DNA of 7,510 nt from Granulicella sp. UBA5172 (GCA_002413385.1 DHWW01000069.1:1-7510); one strand, 5' to 3'; positions 1 through 5,943 are shown, counted from the first letter of the stretch. Program-made: numbers and translations. The notes: generated from the letters alone by a model not told the origin.

Positions 1-201
1 CCGGAACGATCTTGCGCCGTAAGCGAGTCGCTGGGTGTTTCGATGGCTCGTCCATCGGCTATAGAACTGGCAAAGGAGATTTCACAGGCAAAGCAGCCGT
101 CGCCGGAGCATGGCGTTGAGATGATGCCAAAGCAGTCAATCGAGCAGCCTGCGCATACGCGCGAGAGCGGCTTGGAACAGGGCATGGGATTGGGGCTGTG
201 A
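1..201 (+). CDS. C-terminal end of an unidentified protein (5' part outside window)
   Basis: The first frame is open from base 1 to a TGA at 199-201, giving 66 residues with no start inside the window. I do not recognise the protein. The visible tail is polar and Gln/Glu/Pro-rich, with a short helical stretch (SAIELAKEISQ) followed by a low-complexity linker and a terminal MGLGL. The strongest support that it is coding is a diverged second copy at 2139-2318. That copy keeps the pattern SA-[I/M]-EL-x-x-EI-x-Q, then SPE, and ends in LGL at the stop. In an integrative element, mobilisation or replication proteins often have such disordered tails, so a mobilisation protein is possible, but nothing catalytic is visible. 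Confidence 0.6.
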   Translation, partial: PERSCAVSESLGVSMARPSAIELAKEISQAKQPSPEHGVEMMPKQSIEQPAHTRESGLEQGMGLGL

Positions 202-232
202 CGGCTACTCTTCCAGTTGTTGGGTCAGGTTT

Positions 233-265
233 GTTGCAACCGGCGCTCGAACCGGCACTTGCAAC
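233..265 (+). terminator. Hairpin downstream of the tail gene, possible terminator
   Basis: GTTGCAA (233-239) pairs with TTGCAAC (259-265). A second pair of CCGG blocks (240-243 and 252-255) extends the stem inward past a 3-base bulge. It starts about 30 bases after the stop codon of the upstream gene. There is no T-run after it, so it is not a classical intrinsic terminator. Confidence 0.3.
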
Positions 266-338
266 GCTTAAAATATCTGCAAATGTATATTTATCAGTAT
301 GTTGCGCTTGCAGGCGAACCGGCGGAAGGCATCATCAA

Positions 339-347
339 TGATAATAT
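339..347 (+). promoter_or_regulatory. Possible extended -10 promoter of hipBA
   Basis: TG-A-TAATAT at 339-347 fits an extended -10 element (TGn before a TATAAT-like hexamer) in an AT-rich stretch. No convincing -35 lies 16-18 bases upstream, as is usual for extended -10 promoters. A start near 354 would place the inverted repeats at 351-385 over the transcription start, where a repressor would block initiation. TAAAAT at 381-386 is an alternative -10. Confidence 0.35.
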
Positions 348-350
348 TAC

Positions 351-385
351 ATAAACGGCATTCTTTTACCGTTTATAAGGTAAAA
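351..385 (+). promoter_or_regulatory. Probable HipB operator: overlapping inverted repeats
   Basis: TTTTACC (364-370) and GGTAAAA (379-385) form a perfect inverted repeat with an 8-base spacer. The Escherichia coli HipB operator is TATCC-N8-GGATA, so symmetry, spacer length and the CC/GG edges all agree. A second perfect inverted repeat, ATAAACGG (351-358) and CCGTTTAT (369-376) with a 10-base spacer, overlaps the first. The position just upstream of hipB suits an autoregulatory operator. Binding by this HipB is inferred. Confidence 0.55.
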
Positions 386-392
386 TCATCAT

Positions 393-421
393 AAGAGGTA
401 TGAATGTGCCGCTATGGTTGA
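393..421 (+). promoter_or_regulatory. Ribosome binding site and possible five-codon leader ORF before hipB
   Basis: AAGAGG (393-398) is the only good Shine-Dalgarno sequence here. It sits 15 bases from the hipB ATG (414), which is too far, but 5 bases from an ATG at 404. That ATG opens a five-codon frame (MCRYG) ending in TGA at 419-421, overlapping the hipB start. hipB has no other in-frame start before its upstream stop at 381-383. Translation may therefore reach hipB by stop-and-restart coupling, or by a weak long-spaced site. Confidence 0.3.
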
Positions 422-728
422 TATAACCTTCAACACGCCACTTGAGCTTCAGGTCATACTCGGCGAGCAGATTCAGAGCTTGCGCCTATCTAAGAATCTG
501 GATCAGCGTAGCACGGCTGAAAAGGCTGGCATCTCTGAAAAAGCACTACGAAACTTAGAGGCGGGACGAGGTTCTACGGTGGAAACGCTGTTGCGCGTTC
601 TGAAGGCATTGGACTCTCTCGACGGGATCAAGATGCTTGCACCTGAAGCAACGGTCAGTCCTCTTGCGCTCCTTCGTCATGCCAAAGTGAGACGGCGTGT
701 TCGGCAATCGCGAAAGGCAACTCAATGA
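414..728 (+). CDS. hipB: HipB-type XRE-family antitoxin and repressor
   Basis: This 104-residue protein has an XRE/Cro helix-turn-helix at about residues 16-66, with the usual pattern of a first helix, then STAEKAGISEKALRNLEAG as turn and recognition helix (33-51). The C-terminal part (88-101) is strongly basic. Members of this family bind the HipA kinase and repress their own operon as dimers. Its TGA overlaps the hipA ATG (ATGA, 725-728), the classical sign of translational coupling in hipBA operons. The ATG at 414 is the only in-frame ATG, GTG or TTG after the upstream stop, although its ribosome binding site is poorly spaced. The inverted repeat at 364-385 is the likely operator. The pairing with hipA makes the assignment strong. 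Confidence 0.88.
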   Translation: MVDITFNTPLELQVILGEQIQSLRLSKNLDQRSTAEKAGISEKALRNLEAGRGSTVETLLRVLKALDSLDGIKMLAPEATVSPLALLRHAKVRRRVRQSRKATQ

Positions 729-2017
729 AACCGATTCAAGCAATCGAGGTGCTCGTCTGGGGAAAACAGGTCGGGGCAGTCGCGTCTGATTTGCAACTCG
801 GATGTTATGCCTTCCAGTACAGCTCCGCTTGGAAGCGAGCTGGGGTGGAATTGGCTCCGCTCACCTTGGCGCTTGAAGATCAGCGTCCCGTTTTCGTCTT
901 CCCGAGTCTCCCTCAAGCGACGTTTCACGGACTGCCAGCAATGCTCGCGGACGCGTTGCCAGATGACTTCGGCAACGCGCTCATCAATGCCTGGATGGCT
1001 CTGCATGGCGTTGAAAAAAGTTCTATCACTATGCTGGATCGCTTGGCCTACATGGGTAAGCGTGGCATGGGTGCGCTGGAGTTTCGACCAGCGCGTGGCT
1101 CACGCAATGAGAGCGCTGCACCAATCGCGATGAAGTCACTGGTGGAGGAAGCCCGCAAGCTGGTACACGGGAAGCTCGCAGTGGACCGTGAAGCGGAGGC
1201 GGCACTCGCGAACATCATCAAGGTAGGAACGTCGGCAGGAGGAGCGCGCGCTAAAGCTGTAATCGCCTGGAATCCAGCGACTGATGAAGTTCGCAGCGGG
1301 CAGTTTGAGGTCGCACCGGGTTTCGAGCACTGGCTTCTCAAATTCGACGGCGTAGGCAAGGACATGGAACTGGGAACGGGTGCCGATTATGGACGGATTG
1401 AATTTGCGTACTCGCTGATGGCGGGTGCCGCTGGCATTGAAATGTCTCCATGTCGACTGCTTGAGGAGAACAACCGTGCCCACTTTATGACGAAGCGCTT
1501 CGACCGGGATGTGGTCGAGGGCGAGACACGGAAGCATCATCTTCAGACGCTCTGTGCGATGAACCATCTCGATTTCAGGCAGCGTGGAACGAATGCTTAC
1601 GCTCAGCTATTCATGACGATTGCAAAGCTGGGCCTTGATGATGATGCTCTCAGTCAAGCCTTCCTCCGCATGGCGTTCAATGTCATGGCGCGGAACTGTG
1701 ACGACCATACAAAAAACTTCAGCTTTCGCCTCAAACAAAACAGTGAGTGGAAGCTCGCTCCCGCCTATGACGTGACCCATGCCTACAATCCGGTGGGTGA
1801 ATGGACGTATCAGCATTTGATGAGCGTCAACGGAAAGTTCAGCGAGATCACCCGCGACGATCTGCTGGTGGAAGCGAATCGCTTTGGTGTGCGCCGTCCT
1901 CAAGACTTGCTCTCCAATGTACGAAATGCGCTGGCGAACTGGGGTGAGTTCGCACGGATGTCAGGCCTTGGAGAGTCATCTTCCGACCGGGTAGCGTTGG
2001 ATTTTCGGCTACTCTAA
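725..2017 (+). CDS. hipA: HipA-family serine/threonine kinase toxin
   Basis: This 430-residue cytosolic kinase is the toxin half of hipBA. E. coli HipA phosphorylates glutamyl-tRNA synthetase and causes growth arrest and persistence; the target here is unknown. Residues 1-120 resemble the HipA N-terminal subdomain. The segment VGTSAGGARAKA (167-178) matches the E. coli S-V-A-G-A-Q-E-K loop, placing S170 at the autophosphorylated Ser150. LLKFDG (204-209) and FMTKRFDR (254-261) are typical nucleotide-binding core motifs. The catalytic segment CDDHTKNFSF (325-334) aligns with TDGHAKNFS of E. coli HipA, making D326 the catalytic Asp and N331 the metal ligand. APAYDV (345-350) supplies the second metal ligand, D349. 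All key residues are present and the length is normal, so the enzyme looks intact. The start is fixed by the four-base overlap with hipB. Confidence 0.95.
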   Translation: MKPIQAIEVLVWGKQVGAVASDLQLGCYAFQYSSAWKRAGVELAPLTLALEDQRPVFVFPSLPQATFHGLPAMLADALPDDFGNALINAWMALHGVEKSSITMLDRLAYMGKRGMGALEFRPARGSRNESAAPIAMKSLVEEARKLVHGKLAVDREAEAALANIIKVGTSAGGARAKAVIAWNPATDEVRSGQFEVAPGFEHWLLKFDGVGKDMELGTGADYGRIEFAYSLMAGAAGIEMSPCRLLEENNRAHFMTKRFDRDVVEGETRKHHLQTLCAMNHLDFRQRGTNAYAQLFMTIAKLGLDDDALSQAFLRMAFNVMARNCDDHTKNFSFRLKQNSEWKLAPAYDVTHAYNPVGEWTYQHLMSVNGKFSEITRDDLLVEANRFGVRRPQDLLSNVRNALANWGEFARMSGLGESSSDRVALDFRLL

Positions 2018-2042
2018 ATCCCTTAGTCGGAAGCGTAACTCT

Positions 2043-2071
2043 GCAAGAGGTCTTGCTCCGTAGCTCGTTTT
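2043..2071 (+). terminator. Weak hairpin after hipA
   Basis: GCAAGA (2043-2048) and TCTTGC (2051-2056) form a short perfect palindrome 26 bases after the hipA stop. A TTTT run follows only at 2068-2071. The stem is short and the T-run is distant, so this is at best a weak terminator. Confidence 0.25.
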
Positions 2072-2138
2072 GCCCGCCTTTCCCACCCTGGGCCTCCTGC
2101 CTACAGGCATAAGCGCGCACGTCCATCCATGAAAATAG

Positions 2139-2318
2139 TCATCGTGGCTGGAAACCATGATGCAGCCGGAAGGCTCTGCTATGGAGTTGTCCCGAGAGAT
2201 AGCGCAGATGGAATGCTCTCCTGAGCGCGATTTTGGTCATTCGCTCACCCAAAACGTACGTCCACCTGAAATGAGGCAGGAGACCGCTCCCGACCAAGGA
2301 TTCTCATTGGGATTGTGA
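2139..2318 (+). pseudogene. Second, diverged copy of the tail seen at 1-201, lacking the gene body
   Basis: The frame opens after a TAG at 2136-2138 and runs to TGA at 2316-2318. Its translation carries SAMELSREIAQ, then SPE, a polar linker, and DQGFSLGL directly before the stop. The window's first 66 residues carry SAIELAKEISQ, SPE, a polar linker and EQGMGLGL at the stop. Order, spacing and end point agree, so the two are homologous. The frame closes a few codons upstream of the shared block, so this is either a 5'-truncated remnant or a small gene starting at ATG 2157 or 2160, for which I see no good ribosome binding site. It ends 176 bases before the first HTH gene, suggesting an ancestral order of tail gene then HTH gene. 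Confidence 0.55.
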
Positions 2319-2383
2319 GCTGCCGTCTGGTCGATGCGGAATCAAGTGTGCGCAAAATTATTTTCATGTGGCGCTGCGCAATG

Positions 2384-2411
2384 CTGCACATCCATGTGCA
2401 AGCCTGTGCAG
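2384..2411 (+). promoter_or_regulatory. Overlapping palindromes upstream of HTH gene 1
   Basis: TGCACAT (2385-2391) and ATGTGCA (2394-2400) form a 16-base palindrome with a 2-base centre. CTGCACA (2384-2390) can instead pair with TGTGCAG (2405-2411). The repeated TGTGCA half-site about 85 bases before a DNA-binding gene suggests an operator, but no promoter hexamers are clear. Confidence 0.3.
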
Positions 2412-2466
2412 CGGAGCCGTATGCGATGAGGCTATTGGCCCTCTGGACAGCAGATGTAGTTCGCTG

Positions 2467-2497
2467 CATTGTGTAAGTAGGAGGCACTTGAGCTATG
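2467..2497 (+). repeat. Conserved leader and ribosome binding site block, copy 1
   Basis: From CATTGTGT through AGGAGGCA to the ATG, this block matches 4467-4497 at 22 of 31 bases, with AGGAGG at the same place (2479-2484) and the same 10-base spacing to the start. It shows that the duplication of the HTH gene includes its translation signal. Confidence 0.6.
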
Positions 2498-2728
2498 GCA
2501 AATCTCCATCTCTCCGTTGAGCCGTTTTTGAATAGCGACCAAGCTGCGGCGATGCTTGGCATTCATCCGAAGACTTTGCAGCGACTCGCACGTAGAGGTC
2601 GTATAACGGCCTATCGTATCGGCAAGCTATGGAGATTCCATGCCTGTGACCTGGAGTCCGATGTAATGGTTCGTGCATTTCCTTTGAATGACCCAAGGCG
2701 ACATGAACCGGTTGTCCGTGCTTCTTGA
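2495..2728 (+). CDS. Excisionase-type helix-turn-helix protein, copy 1 (orphan)
   Basis: This small 77-residue DNA-binding protein has a MerR/AlpA-like winged helix (HTH_17 type) at about residues 10-54. The segment DQAAAMLGIHPKTLQRLARR is the HTH, followed by the wing YRIGKLWRFHACDLE (40-54). Proteins of this kind serve as excisionases (recombination directionality factors) or small regulators of mobile elements. The start is set by AGGAGG at 2479-2484. Copy 2 (4495-4737) has 40 of the first 54 residues identical, while the C-terminal 23-26 residues differ completely. Unlike copy 2 it is not followed by an integrase: a convergent fic gene begins within 95 bases. It may still act on the surviving integrase or compete with copy 2. 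I infer the excisionase role from family and context. Confidence 0.82.
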   Translation: MANLHLSVEPFLNSDQAAAMLGIHPKTLQRLARRGRITAYRIGKLWRFHACDLESDVMVRAFPLNDPRRHEPVVRAS

Positions 2729-2823
2729 AAGCTATGAGTTCCGCGATGCCAAGCCTGTCCGTCAATTAGGAAAAAATGCTCAAGTGCTGTTGGGGAATCT
2801 GCAACGGACGGTAGCGAATCACG

Positions 2824-4020
2824 TCAAACCTGGGGATATAGTCTCGGAAATAGTTCTTCCAAGGCGCTCTCCGGGAAACGAAGTGATACGGGTCCCTTGG
2901 GCGTTGTGGATGCAAGCAAGCCTAGCTCTGTCACGTCGGCAAGCACACGACGAGCAGTCCGCTCAGGAAGTCCCGTGATACGGACAATCTCGCCTCTTTC
3001 GAACTCGCCGCGCATAAGCGCTTCTTCCAACAGGGTCGCAGCTTGCGGTTTCAGACTGTTGCTTCTCTCCACAAGAGTGCGAAGTCTTTGCTTCAGTTCA
3101 TTCAGGTCGAATAGTCCCGACATGAATTGAACCTGATCTAAGCAGACTTTCAGGAACCACAGCACATATTCTTTCAGTGCGCGCAGTGAAAGATTTCCTC
3201 TTCCATCCAGGTCGCCCTGCCGTGGCATGTCGGCCATATCCATCATGCGCTTGTACTCGCCTCGGCTCTCAAGGCCTCGTGCGAGACCTCGCGAGATCGA
3301 CCACAGGCCATGCGCTCCGACGCCGGTTTGATGAGCCATAGCATGACTCATCAAACGGCTTACTCTGCCATTTCCATCTGGGAATGGGTGGATGTAGTTC
3401 AGCCGATGATGTGCCGCCGGGATCGCCATGATCCGGCTGGCCGTCCCGAGCGCAGACAAATCATAGCGCTGTTCAAAATACCTCATGAAATCCGCCACAC
3501 GTTCGCTTGATGGCGGGAGGTGACGACCGACAGCGTTATCGTGTTCAGGTCTGAAACGCCACTGGCCGGGTTCCATGATGGTCTCGCGAGATTCATTCTT
3601 GAGAAGGAGCATTGCCGGAGGGGCATCTTGATAAAACTCATGATGAATCCACCGGATGAATTCAGAGGATGTCGCGGACGGCAATGTTCCCTGGAGGTAC
3701 ATCTGATCGATCGCGCTCTGGACTCGGACATGCGCCGCTGCTTCAATCTGAAGATTGCGCCGCTCCTCATTTTGGTCCAACTCTCCCGACAGAGCGCGTT
3801 CAATGTCCCGGGGCCGGGTATTATGCCCTTCGATCAGGTTGCTGTAATAGGTATTCATGATGCGAACGGCATCAGCCAAGTTCGCAGCTGTGAGCGGATG
3901 AAGCAACTTGCCTAATATCGACACGGCCCCGGTTAGGTCTGCAACAACATCCGCGATAGCCGAAGATGGCTCGTCTATCAGCGCGGGTTCAATTCGACTT
4001 GGAGACTCGATAGTTGTCAT
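2824..4020 (-). CDS. fic: Class II Fic-domain protein (probable AMP transferase) with C-terminal winged helix
   Basis: This 398-residue Fic protein carries the full catalytic motif HPFPDGNGR at 211-219, with H211 as the catalytic base and D215, N217 and R219 as metal/ATP-binding positions. Fic enzymes usually transfer AMP from ATP to hydroxyl side chains of target proteins. SNLIEG at 60-65 fits the inhibitory motif [S/T]xxxE[G/N], placing E64 to block ATP. An N-terminal inhibitory helix in the same chain defines class II. Residues about 340-372 ([20 protein letters not shown] and following) look like a winged helix, common in these long Fic proteins. The gene stands alone on the minus strand between the two HTH copies and converges with HTH copy 1. 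No good ribosome binding site precedes the ATG. It is probably a self-regulated enzyme, not half of a toxin-antitoxin pair. The target is unknown. Confidence 0.93.
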   Translation of the reverse strand: MTTIESPSRIEPALIDEPSSAIADVVADLTGAVSILGKLLHPLTAANLADAVRIMNTYYSNLIEGHNTRPRDIERALSGELDQNEERRNLQIEAAAHVRVQSAIDQMYLQGTLPSATSSEFIRWIHHEFYQDAPPAMLLLKNESRETIMEPGQWRFRPEHDNAVGRHLPPSSERVADFMRYFEQRYDLSALGTASRIMAIPAAHHRLNYIHPFPDGNGRVSRLMSHAMAHQTGVGAHGLWSISRGLARGLESRGEYKRMMDMADMPRQGDLDGRGNLSLRALKEYVLWFLKVCLDQVQFMSGLFDLNELKQRLRTLVERSNSLKPQAATLLEEALMRGEFERGEIVRITGLPERTARRVLADVTELGLLASTTPKGPVSLRFPESALEELFPRLYPQV

Positions 4021-4033
4021 GGGGCATCAAATT

Positions 4034-4117
4034 GGCCGAAGATCGTATTCGTAAAACCCAATTATTCATTGATTCTACGCTATTGATGGCTTGATACTGG
4101 CCGATGTTGTGGCCGAT
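4034..4117. promoter_or_regulatory. GGCCGA direct repeats upstream of fic
   Basis: GGCCGAT occurs at 4099-4105 and 4111-4117, one about every 12 bases, and GGCCGA again at 4034-4039, all inside the 100 bases upstream of the fic start. The spacing of roughly one helical turn could suit a regulator. TAGAAT on the minus strand (4077-4072) is a possible -10, without a good -35. Confidence 0.22.
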
Positions 4118-4148
4118 CTTTAAGTGTGTCCGAGTCATCTCTGGAAGG

Positions 4149-4246
4149 GCGTCTTCTTGAACGAAAGATCTTCTGAGATGGACTCTGGCTTCCTTAAAGC
4201 CGTGGACCAATCGGTTCGCTTTCCAAAGCCAGAACACCGAAGACGC
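4149..4246. repeat. Nested inverted repeats, 98 bases
   Basis: GCGTCTTC (4149-4156) pairs with GAAGACGC (4239-4246). Inside it, TCTGGCTT (4184-4191) pairs with AAGCCAGA (4226-4233). Two perfect 8-base pairs nested in order suggest a long imperfect stem. A small hairpin follows at once (GTGCG 4251-4255 with CGCAC 4261-4265). No convincing gene covers it. It could be a structured RNA, a small non-autonomous element, or chance. Confidence 0.35.
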
Positions 4247-4345
4247 ATACGTGCGTCAAGCGCACTCTAGCTCGGGGTGGTTGCTCAGACGGTGTCTCAG
4301 AGAGGCGAGCTCGAACTATTTTGCTGGTTTTCCACAGGCCAATCG

Positions 4346-4391
4346 TGTCGCTACAGTTCCCTGGAGTTCCTTAGAAGACACTGTAGCGACA
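4346..4391. repeat. Perfect 12-base inverted repeat upstream of the HTH-integrase operon
   Basis: TGTCGCTACAGT (4346-4357) and ACTGTAGCGACA (4380-4391) are exact reverse complements separated by 22 bases, about 100 bases before HTH copy 2. No similar repeat precedes HTH copy 1. An operator, a binding site for the recombination proteins, or the termini of a tiny insertion are possible. The whole noncoding stretch 4021-4494 is rich in such symmetry: TAGGCCTA at 4436-4443 is another palindrome. Confidence 0.6.
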
Positions 4392-4466
4392 ATAAAGACC
4401 TCAGAGTCCTTAAGACCTCTGCCGCAACGTGCCTGTAGGCCTATAGACAAATCTGACGCACAGTTT

Positions 4467-4497
4467 CATTGTGTGTTCAGGAGGCATACGAGTCATG
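4467..4497 (+). repeat. Conserved leader and ribosome binding site block, copy 2
   Basis: This is the counterpart of 2467-2497. AGGAGG at 4479-4484 lies 10 bases before the ATG at 4495. It rules out the longer in-frame GTG start at 4471, which would place the ribosome binding site inside the coding sequence. Confidence 0.6.
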
Positions 4498-4737
4498 TCC
4501 GATCTCAAATTCTTGTCCGAGCCGTTCCTGGATAGCGATCAAGCCGCCGCTATCCTGCGCATCCATCCCAAGACCCTTCAACGCCTCGCCCGCCTGGGAA
4601 ACGTCACAGGCTATCGAATCGGAAAGCTCTGGCGATTTCATGCCTCTGACCTGGAGGCTGGCATCTCGTTTGTCTCCGCACTCGACTCCAGCCCCGCACA
4701 GGGCTACGCTTTAAGTACCACTCGTGCCCGCAACTAA
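4495..4737 (+). CDS. Excisionase-type helix-turn-helix protein, copy 2 (with integrase)
   Basis: This 80-residue protein has the same winged-helix fold as copy 1. DQAAAILRIHPKTLQRLARL (15-34) forms the HTH and GYRIGKLWRFHASDLE (39-54) the wing. The C-terminal 26 residues are unrelated to copy 1 and lack obvious structure. The gene ends 13 bases before the integrase start, so the two form one operon, which supports a recombination directionality factor or a regulator of the integrase. The changes in the recognition region relative to copy 1 (R34L, R36N, I37V and A39G) leave the wing unchanged, so the two proteins may bind related DNA sites. The role is inferred from family and context. Confidence 0.87.
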   Translation: MSDLKFLSEPFLDSDQAAAILRIHPKTLQRLARLGNVTGYRIGKLWRFHASDLEAGISFVSALDSSPAQGYALSTTRARN

Positions 4738-4738
4738 C

Positions 4739-4744
4739 AGGAGG
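4739..4744 (+). promoter_or_regulatory. Ribosome binding site that sets the integrase start
   Basis: AGGAGG here lies 6 bases before ATG 4751, an ideal spacing. It excludes the upstream in-frame GTG at 4724, which lies inside the preceding gene and has no such signal. Confidence 0.8.
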
Positions 4745-4750
4745 CAATCC

Positions 4751-5932
4751 ATGTTTGTTCGGACACGATTTCAATACGGCAGTCTGCGGCTACGGAAGCG
4801 CGAACGGAGTTCCGACGTGTGGGAGTTTCGTTATTACGAGACCAACCCGGAAGGCAAGCGGATGAGGCAGAGCGTGATCCTTGGGGATCGTGACCTGTAC
4901 CCAATCGAGGCCGATGCACGTCGCGCAACGCAAGCGCTTCTTATGCAGCTCAACGAAGAATCACCACGCGCGGAGGTTGAAGCTCCTACGTTCGGGGCTC
5001 TGCTCGATAGGTATATCGAGCATGAGCTTTCAGATCGATATTCCACACGGAAGTCGCACCTGTCGAACATTCGGAAGCATATCCGGCCACGGTGGAGTGA
5101 ACACCCCGTAGACAAGATGAAGCCGATGGCAATGGAGCAGTGGCTGCGCGATCTGCCGCTCGCTCCAAAGTCGAAGACTCATATACGGGGCCTGATGCAC
5201 GTCGTCCTGAAGTGCGCGGAACGCTGGGGTGTGATTGAGATCGGCAAGAACCCCGTCGCTCTGGTGCGCGTCAAGGACGCAAGCAAGCGGCTGAAGCGGC
5301 CACAGATCCTCGAAGTGGGACAGTTCTTCGAGATGCTCACGCATCTCCAGGAGCCTTACCGCACGATGGTCATGGTGGCGCAATGCACGGGACTTCGCAT
5401 CAGCGAAATCTTGGGCTTGCAATGGGGTGACTTCGACTTTAGAACTCACACCTTTATGGTTCAGCGCAGCTTTGTTGGCGGAAGGGTCGCTGCGACGAAG
5501 ACGGAATACTCGAAGGACTTCGTTCCGCTCGACGAACGGCTGGAGGAACTGCTCATCAAGTGGCGGTCCTTCACTTGCTTTCCTCAAGATGAGGATTGGG
5601 TATTCGCCAATCCCCAGACAGGGAAGCCCTACCACCAGGAGAGCTTGCAGAAGCGCCAGCTTGTGCGGATCGCTAAGCTCATGGGTTTGGGAGAGGGTAT
5701 CGGGTGGCATACGTTCCGCCACACCTATCGTTCCTGGCTCGATGAGACCGGCGCTCCGATGAAAGTGCAACAGGAACTGATGCGTCACGCTTCGATCCAG
5801 ACAACGATGAATGTCTATGGACGCGCGATGACAGATACGAAAAGAAAAGCCAACAGTCAGGTTGTTGGACTGGTCTTTGGCGAAACCATGCAGTCGCAAA
5901 GGGAGGTTGCGAACGCAGCAGTCACGCACTAG
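4751..5932 (+). CDS. int: Tyrosine recombinase (integrase) of an integrative element
   Basis: This 393-residue site-specific recombinase would integrate and excise the element. Residues about 5-70 look like an arm-type DNA-binding region (strands FQYGSLRLRKR and VWEFRYYET). Residues 80-170 form the SAM-like core-binding domain, and 183-365 the catalytic domain. All catalytic residues are visible: R216 (TGLRISE), K250 (ATKTEYS), H320 and R323 (WHTFRHT), H346 (MRHASIQTT) and the nucleophile Y356 (MNVYGRA). The enzyme therefore looks active. It follows HTH copy 2 by 13 bases in the same operon, and a likely attachment site lies about 60-100 bases downstream. Its TAG stop is inside a small hairpin (5929-5943). 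It is the only integrase in the window although the HTH gene is duplicated. Confidence 0.95.
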   Translation: MFVRTRFQYGSLRLRKRERSSDVWEFRYYETNPEGKRMRQSVILGDRDLYPIEADARRATQALLMQLNEESPRAEVEAPTFGALLDRYIEHELSDRYSTRKSHLSNIRKHIRPRWSEHPVDKMKPMAMEQWLRDLPLAPKSKTHIRGLMHVVLKCAERWGVIEIGKNPVALVRVKDASKRLKRPQILEVGQFFEMLTHLQEPYRTMVMVAQCTGLRISEILGLQWGDFDFRTHTFMVQRSFVGGRVAATKTEYSKDFVPLDERLEELLIKWRSFTCFPQDEDWVFANPQTGKPYHQESLQKRQLVRIAKLMGLGEGIGWHTFRHTYRSWLDETGAPMKVQQELMRHASIQTTMNVYGRAMTDTKRKANSQVVGLVFGETMQSQREVANAAVTH

Positions 5933-5943
5933 CGAAACGCTAG
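5929..5943 (+). terminator. Hairpin spanning the integrase stop codon
   Basis: CTAGCG (5929-5934) and CGCTAG (5938-5943) form a perfect stem with an AAA loop that contains the TAG stop. No T-run follows, so termination is doubtful. It could instead protect the mRNA 3' end. Confidence 0.3.

Noticed and set aside
1136..1567. Minus-strand 143-codon frame inside hipA
   Set aside because: Antisense shadow of the HipA kinase core.
2688..2978. Plus-strand 96-codon frame overlapping HTH copy 1 and the end of fic
   Set aside because: It overlaps two better supported genes and has no ribosome binding site or known motif; I also looked for an integrase remnant here and found none.
3989..4237. Minus-strand 82-codon frame upstream of fic
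   Set aside because: It overlaps the fic start in another frame, has no clear ribosome binding site, shows no recognisable domain, and lies over the nested inverted repeat.
4251..4535. Plus-strand 94-codon frame before HTH copy 2
   Set aside because: It runs through the 12-base inverted repeat and into the HTH gene in another frame; its Arg/Ser/His-rich composition suggests noncoding DNA.
4724..4750. Longer integrase start at GTG 4724
   Set aside because: It lies within the preceding HTH gene without its own ribosome binding site, while ATG 4751 has AGGAGG at ideal spacing.
5030..5929. Minus-strand open frame of 299 codons opposite the integrase
   Set aside because: It is the antisense shadow of a clear tyrosine recombinase with all catalytic residues, and its translation shows no known motif.
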